A stretch of 64,000 nt of DNA from Thermanaerothrix sp034436175. Its GTDB lineage: Bacteria > Chloroflexota > Anaerolineae > Anaerolineales > Anaerolineaceae. The stretch lies in the NCBI GenBank assembly GCA_964427505.1, contig CAYRUO010000002.1, forward strand, positions 62,001-126,000. The letters run 5' to 3'. Shown piece after piece: positions 61,180-64,000 of the stretch. The notes beneath the pieces were generated by a model, which was not told the origin of the DNA, ran no database searches, and saw only the letters and a list, made by a program, of their open reading frames with translations. Every line of letters begins with the position of its first letter. Within the stretch, counting starts at the first letter, position 1. The translations under genes and the position numbers were made by a program.

Positions 61180-63081
61180 ATGGTCGAATCAACCCGTGAG
61201 GCTAACCCTCAGCGCCAAACCCTAACCTTTAAAGCCGAGACGCAACAACTGCTCGATATCTTGATTCATTCGCTCTACACGGAACGCGAAGTTTTCTTGC
61301 GCGAATTGATTTCCAATGCCGCAGATGCGCTAACACGGATGCAATTTATCCTCCTGACCGAGCGTGAGGTGGTTGATCCCGAGGTCGAATTAAAAATCAC
61401 TCTTATCCCTGAGCCAGAGAAAAGAATTCTGCGCATTATAGATACCGGGATTGGCATGACCGCTGAAGAAATGATCGAGAATCTCGGAACCATTGCCCAT
61501 TCTGGAGCGCGGGCTTTCATTCAAGCCGTCAAGGAAACGCACGCCAATCCCAACGATATTATTGGTCAGTTTGGGGTAGGCTTTTATTCCGCCTTCATGG
61601 TCGCCGATCAGATTGAAGTGATTTCACGCTCTTATAAACCTCAAGCCTCAGCAGCCCGTTGGTATTCAAGAGGACAAGAGACATTCCAAGTCGAACCCGC
61701 CGAGAAAACCAACCGCGGAACAGAGGTCATCCTTTATCTTAAGGAAGATGCAAATGAGTTTACCCAGAGCATTCGCTTGCGTGAAATCATCAACAAGCAC
61801 TCCGAATACATTCCCTATCCAATATATCTTGGGGATGATCAACAACCCGTTAACCGTCAGAGTGCTCTTTGGCGTCAATCCGCTAAAGAGATCAAACCTG
61901 AAGACTACGCGTCCTTTTATAAACAACTTACGCTGGACTTCCAACCACCGCTTTTCCATTTGCACTTAGTTATTGATGCGCCAGTTCAGGTCTACGCCCT
62001 ACTATATATCCCAGCCTCACCTGAACGTGGCTTGTTGAGTGCCCGCCAAGAGGAAGGCTTGAAGTTGTATGCCCGCAAGGTTTTGATTCAAGAGTACAAT
62101 CGCGATCTATTGCCCCCGTGTTTCCGCTTCGTGGATGGCGTGGTTGACTCCGAGGATTTACCACTTAATGTGTCTCGCGAGTCAGTGCAAGCCACACGTC
62201 TCTTAGCCCAACTAAAGCGCATTCTTACCAACCGTCTTATCGAGGCCCTAAAAAATTGGGCTAAGGAAAAACCCGCGGATTACATCACGTTTTGGCAACG
62301 TTTCGGTCGGTACATCCGCGAGGGCATTGCGACCGATGAGGAATTCGGCGAATTGCTCATCCCATTACTCCGCTTCCCCACACTCTACAAACCGGATCAG
62401 TGGCTCTCTTTGGATGATTACATCCTCACCATGCCTGCCCGTCAAAATAAGATCTATTACCTGATTAGTGACTCGGTCGGTAGCGCACTCAGCAGTCCTC
62501 ACCTCGAGATTTATCGCCGCCACCATTATGATGTGCTGTTGTTGACCGATCCACTAGATCCCCTTATGATGCTTCGCCTTAAGAGATACCAAAACCTTGA
62601 AATTGCCAATGCAGCCACCGAAGAATTACCTTTACCGGAATCCATACCCGAAACACCAGAGGCAGAACAGCCCTCGCTTTCCGCCGCAGAAGAAGCGCGC
62701 CTAATTTCACGGTTCAAATCCATTCTAGGAGACCGTGTTGCCGATGTCCGTATAACTAAGCGCCTGAGTGAATCGCCTGCCCGCTTGGTCGGGCGACAAG
62801 GCGACCCTCCCCAGGAACTCCAACGGCTTTACCGCTTACTCCACTCAGATCAATCCGTTCCACAATTAGTTTTGGAAATTAATCCTCTTCACCCCATTAT
62901 CCACCATCTCAATGCCCTCGACGAGACAAATCCGCTATTTCGGCTAGGTGTAGAACAAATTTATGAAGGGGCGTTACTACTTGAAGGATTGCACCCTACA
63001 CCTAATGAGATGATAAAGCGTATGAACGAGATCCTCCTCCACGCGCTAAAAATCCAACGACAACAGGAGGCATCCAGATGA
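61180..63081 (+). CDS. htpG: Chaperone HtpG (Hsp90)
   Basis: The ATG at 61180 follows GGAGG by seven bases; the GTG at 61162 is less likely. The 633-residue product has the ATP-binding domain with LIHSLYTEREVFLRELISNAADAL, RIIDTGIGMTAEEM and GQFGVGFYSAFMVAD. Middle-domain landmarks are VDGVVDSEDLPLNVSRE and LLARLK-type LLAQLKRILTNRL. The C-terminal dimerisation part is less conserved. HtpG is a cytosolic ATP-dependent chaperone. The downstream dehydrogenase gene overlaps its stop by four bases, so the two are co-transcribed. Confidence 0.95.
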   Translation: MVESTREANPQRQTLTFKAETQQLLDILIHSLYTEREVFLRELISNAADALTRMQFILLTEREVVDPEVELKITLIPEPEKRILRIIDTGIGMTAEEMIENLGTIAHSGARAFIQAVKETHANPNDIIGQFGVGFYSAFMVADQIEVISRSYKPQASAARWYSRGQETFQVEPAEKTNRGTEVILYLKEDANEFTQSIRLREIINKHSEYIPYPIYLGDDQQPVNRQSALWRQSAKEIKPEDYASFYKQLTLDFQPPLFHLHLVIDAPVQVYALLYIPASPERGLLSARQEEGLKLYARKVLIQEYNRDLLPPCFRFVDGVVDSEDLPLNVSRESVQATRLLAQLKRILTNRLIEALKNWAKEKPADYITFWQRFGRYIREGIATDEEFGELLIPLLRFPTLYKPDQWLSLDDYILTMPARQNKIYYLISDSVGSALSSPHLEIYRRHHYDVLLLTDPLDPLMMLRLKRYQNLEIANAATEELPLPESIPETPEAEQPSLSAAEEARLISRFKSILGDRVADVRITKRLSESPARLVGRQGDPPQELQRLYRLLHSDQSVPQLVLEINPLHPIIHHLNALDETNPLFRLGVEQIYEGALLLEGLHPTPNEMIKRMNEILLHALKIQRQQEASR

Positions 63082-64000
63082 CAAAACCGCTGGTTTTTAT
63101 TACCCGCCAAATCGCCGCCGAAGCCACTGCACGCTTGCAGGAAGTGGCCGATGTGGAAGTATGGCCCCAGGAAGACCCTCCCCCGTTAAGCGTGCTGTTG
63201 GAGAAGATCGCATATGTCGATGGAATAATCACCATGCTTACCGATCCGATCAACGCCGAGGTTATCAAAGCCGCCTCGCCTAAATTAAAGGTCATTAGTC
63301 AAATGGCGGTTGGCTTTGACAACATAGATATCGCAAGGGCAACAGAACGAAAAATCCCCGTGGGTCACACCCCAGGTGTCCTCACTGAAACGACCGCCGA
63401 TTTCGCTTGGGCGCTTATCCTCGCTACTGCTCGGCGTGTGGTCGAAGCAGACCGCCAGGTTCGACAGGGTATCTGGAAACCCTGGGGCCCCGACGTGCTT
63501 ACTGGCTTTGATGTCTATGGCGCTACCTTAGGCATCGTTGGCTTCGGGCGTATTGGTCAAGCTGTTGCACGACGTGCCAAAGGTTTCAATATGCGCATCA
63601 TATACCACAGCAGACAGCGCAAACCAGACGCCGAGCAAGAACTAGGTGCAAGTTATGTATCTCTCGAAGATATCTTCCGTTTTTCTGACATCCTCAGTCT
63701 GCACTTAAACTATACACCTGCGGCATACCATCTGGTAAATCGTGAGCGATTATCCTTAATGAAACCATCGGCGATCTTAGTCAATACCTCACGCGGCGCC
63801 GTTGTGGATTCAGAGGCACTGGTATGGGCTCTACAAAACAAAGTTATTGCCGCCGCCGCATTAGACGTGTTTGACCCTGAACCTATACCCCCGAACCATC
63901 CGTTACTGTTCATGGAAAATGTCGTCCTCACCCCGCACATCGCCAGCGCAAGCCGCGAAACACGACACCGTATGGCATTTATGGCGGTGGAAAACGTCAT
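63078..64000 (+). CDS. D-2-hydroxyacid dehydrogenase (glyoxylate/hydroxypyruvate reductase type), 3' end beyond window
   Basis: The ATG at 63078 overlaps the htpG stop (ATGA). About 307 residues are visible, open at the window edge, so only the last 10-25 residues are likely missing. LGIVGFGRIGQAVARRAKGF is the NAD(P) motif. The catalytic Arg is in VNTSRGAVVDSEAL, Glu in DVFDPEPIP and His in LTPHIASAS. MAVGFDNIDIARATERKIPVG is typical of glyoxylate and hydroxypyruvate reductases. It reduces a 2-ketoacid to a D-2-hydroxyacid. The exact substrate needs biochemical data. Confidence 0.88.
   Translation, partial: MTKPLVFITRQIAAEATARLQEVADVEVWPQEDPPPLSVLLEKIAYVDGIITMLTDPINAEVIKAASPKLKVISQMAVGFDNIDIARATERKIPVGHTPGVLTETTADFAWALILATARRVVEADRQVRQGIWKPWGPDVLTGFDVYGATLGIVGFGRIGQAVARRAKGFNMRIIYHSRQRKPDAEQELGASYVSLEDIFRFSDILSLHLNYTPAAYHLVNRERLSLMKPSAILVNTSRGAVVDSEALVWALQNKVIAAAALDVFDPEPIPPNHPLLFMENVVLTPHIASASRETRHRMAFMAVENV

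Noticed and set aside
1..64000. CRISPR arrays, tRNA or rRNA genes, insertion sequences
   Set aside because: No regularly spaced direct repeats, no cloverleaf-like intergenic sequence and no transposase were seen; intergenic gaps are short.

Overview
This 64 kb window looks like chromosomal DNA from a Chloroflexi bacterium of the Anaerolineae type. That assignment is an inference from gene content and from a short hydrophobic motif of the form IYLPLVxR that recurs in its exported proteins; no rRNA or marker search could be done. Base composition is close to balanced. Genes are packed tightly, many with 4-base ATGA or GTGA overlaps, and Shine-Dalgarno sites are clear (AAGGAGG-like). I see no tRNA, rRNA, CRISPR array, transposase or prophage gene.

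Region 1 (1-24031, all minus strand) is one continuous surface-polysaccharide locus of about 21 genes. It starts at the right with a Wzm/Wzt-type ABC exporter (23159-24031 and 21798-23162). It continues through a GT2 transferase, a secreted glycan-binding-like protein, a non-canonical asparagine-synthetase-fold enzyme and two paralogous FemAB/GNAT-like transferases. Next come a CDP-sugar branch (rfbF, an SDR, three C-methyltransferase-family proteins), more glycosyltransferases, and a Kdo/CMP-Kdo cassette (kdsB, kdsD, kdsA). The left end holds a GT-B-like protein with a C-terminal coiled coil, two GT4 enzymes and a partial polysaccharide deacetylase. A candidate promoter (24241-24269) would transcribe the whole locus. 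Kdo genes in a lineage thought to lack LPS, together with a Wzt that has a C-terminal substrate-binding extension, suggest a Kdo-containing exported glycan.

Region 2 (24355-34636) holds two small exported-protein genes, then mtnA, a Lon-N-domain protein, a LarA-family racemase and an alpha/beta hydrolase on the plus strand. It ends with a phosphonate-type ABC importer (phnD-phnC-phnE-phnE, minus strand). Both permeases of that importer carry an unusual extracytoplasmic domain.

Region 3 (34612-43708) holds lysC-asd followed by a DUF4914-like P-loop protein (minus strand). Divergent from it is a NitT/TauT-like importer with a fused double permease; its leader contains a strong promoter, a short possible leader ORF and an intrinsic terminator with a competing pairing. 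A TetR regulator divergent from a DoxX gene follows, with a palindromic operator between them.

Region 4 (43747-57344) contains a CAP-domain exported protein, a subtilase, a core MetE-like methyltransferase, and a signalling block: a CPBP-like membrane protein, histidine kinase, response regulator and GAF-GGDEF cyclase in one overlapping minus-strand operon, divergent from a PAS-GAF-HD-GYP protein. It ends with a flippase-like membrane protein. Region 5 (57492-64000) is housekeeping: secD-secF, an SDR-type threonine dehydrogenase, htpG, and a D-2-hydroxyacid dehydrogenase cut by the window edge.

The strongest leads for something new are the Kdo plus Wzt plus coiled-coil GT-B combination, the asparagine-synthetase/FemAB-like module, the attenuator-like leader at 39270-39428, and the ectodomain-bearing PhnE pair.
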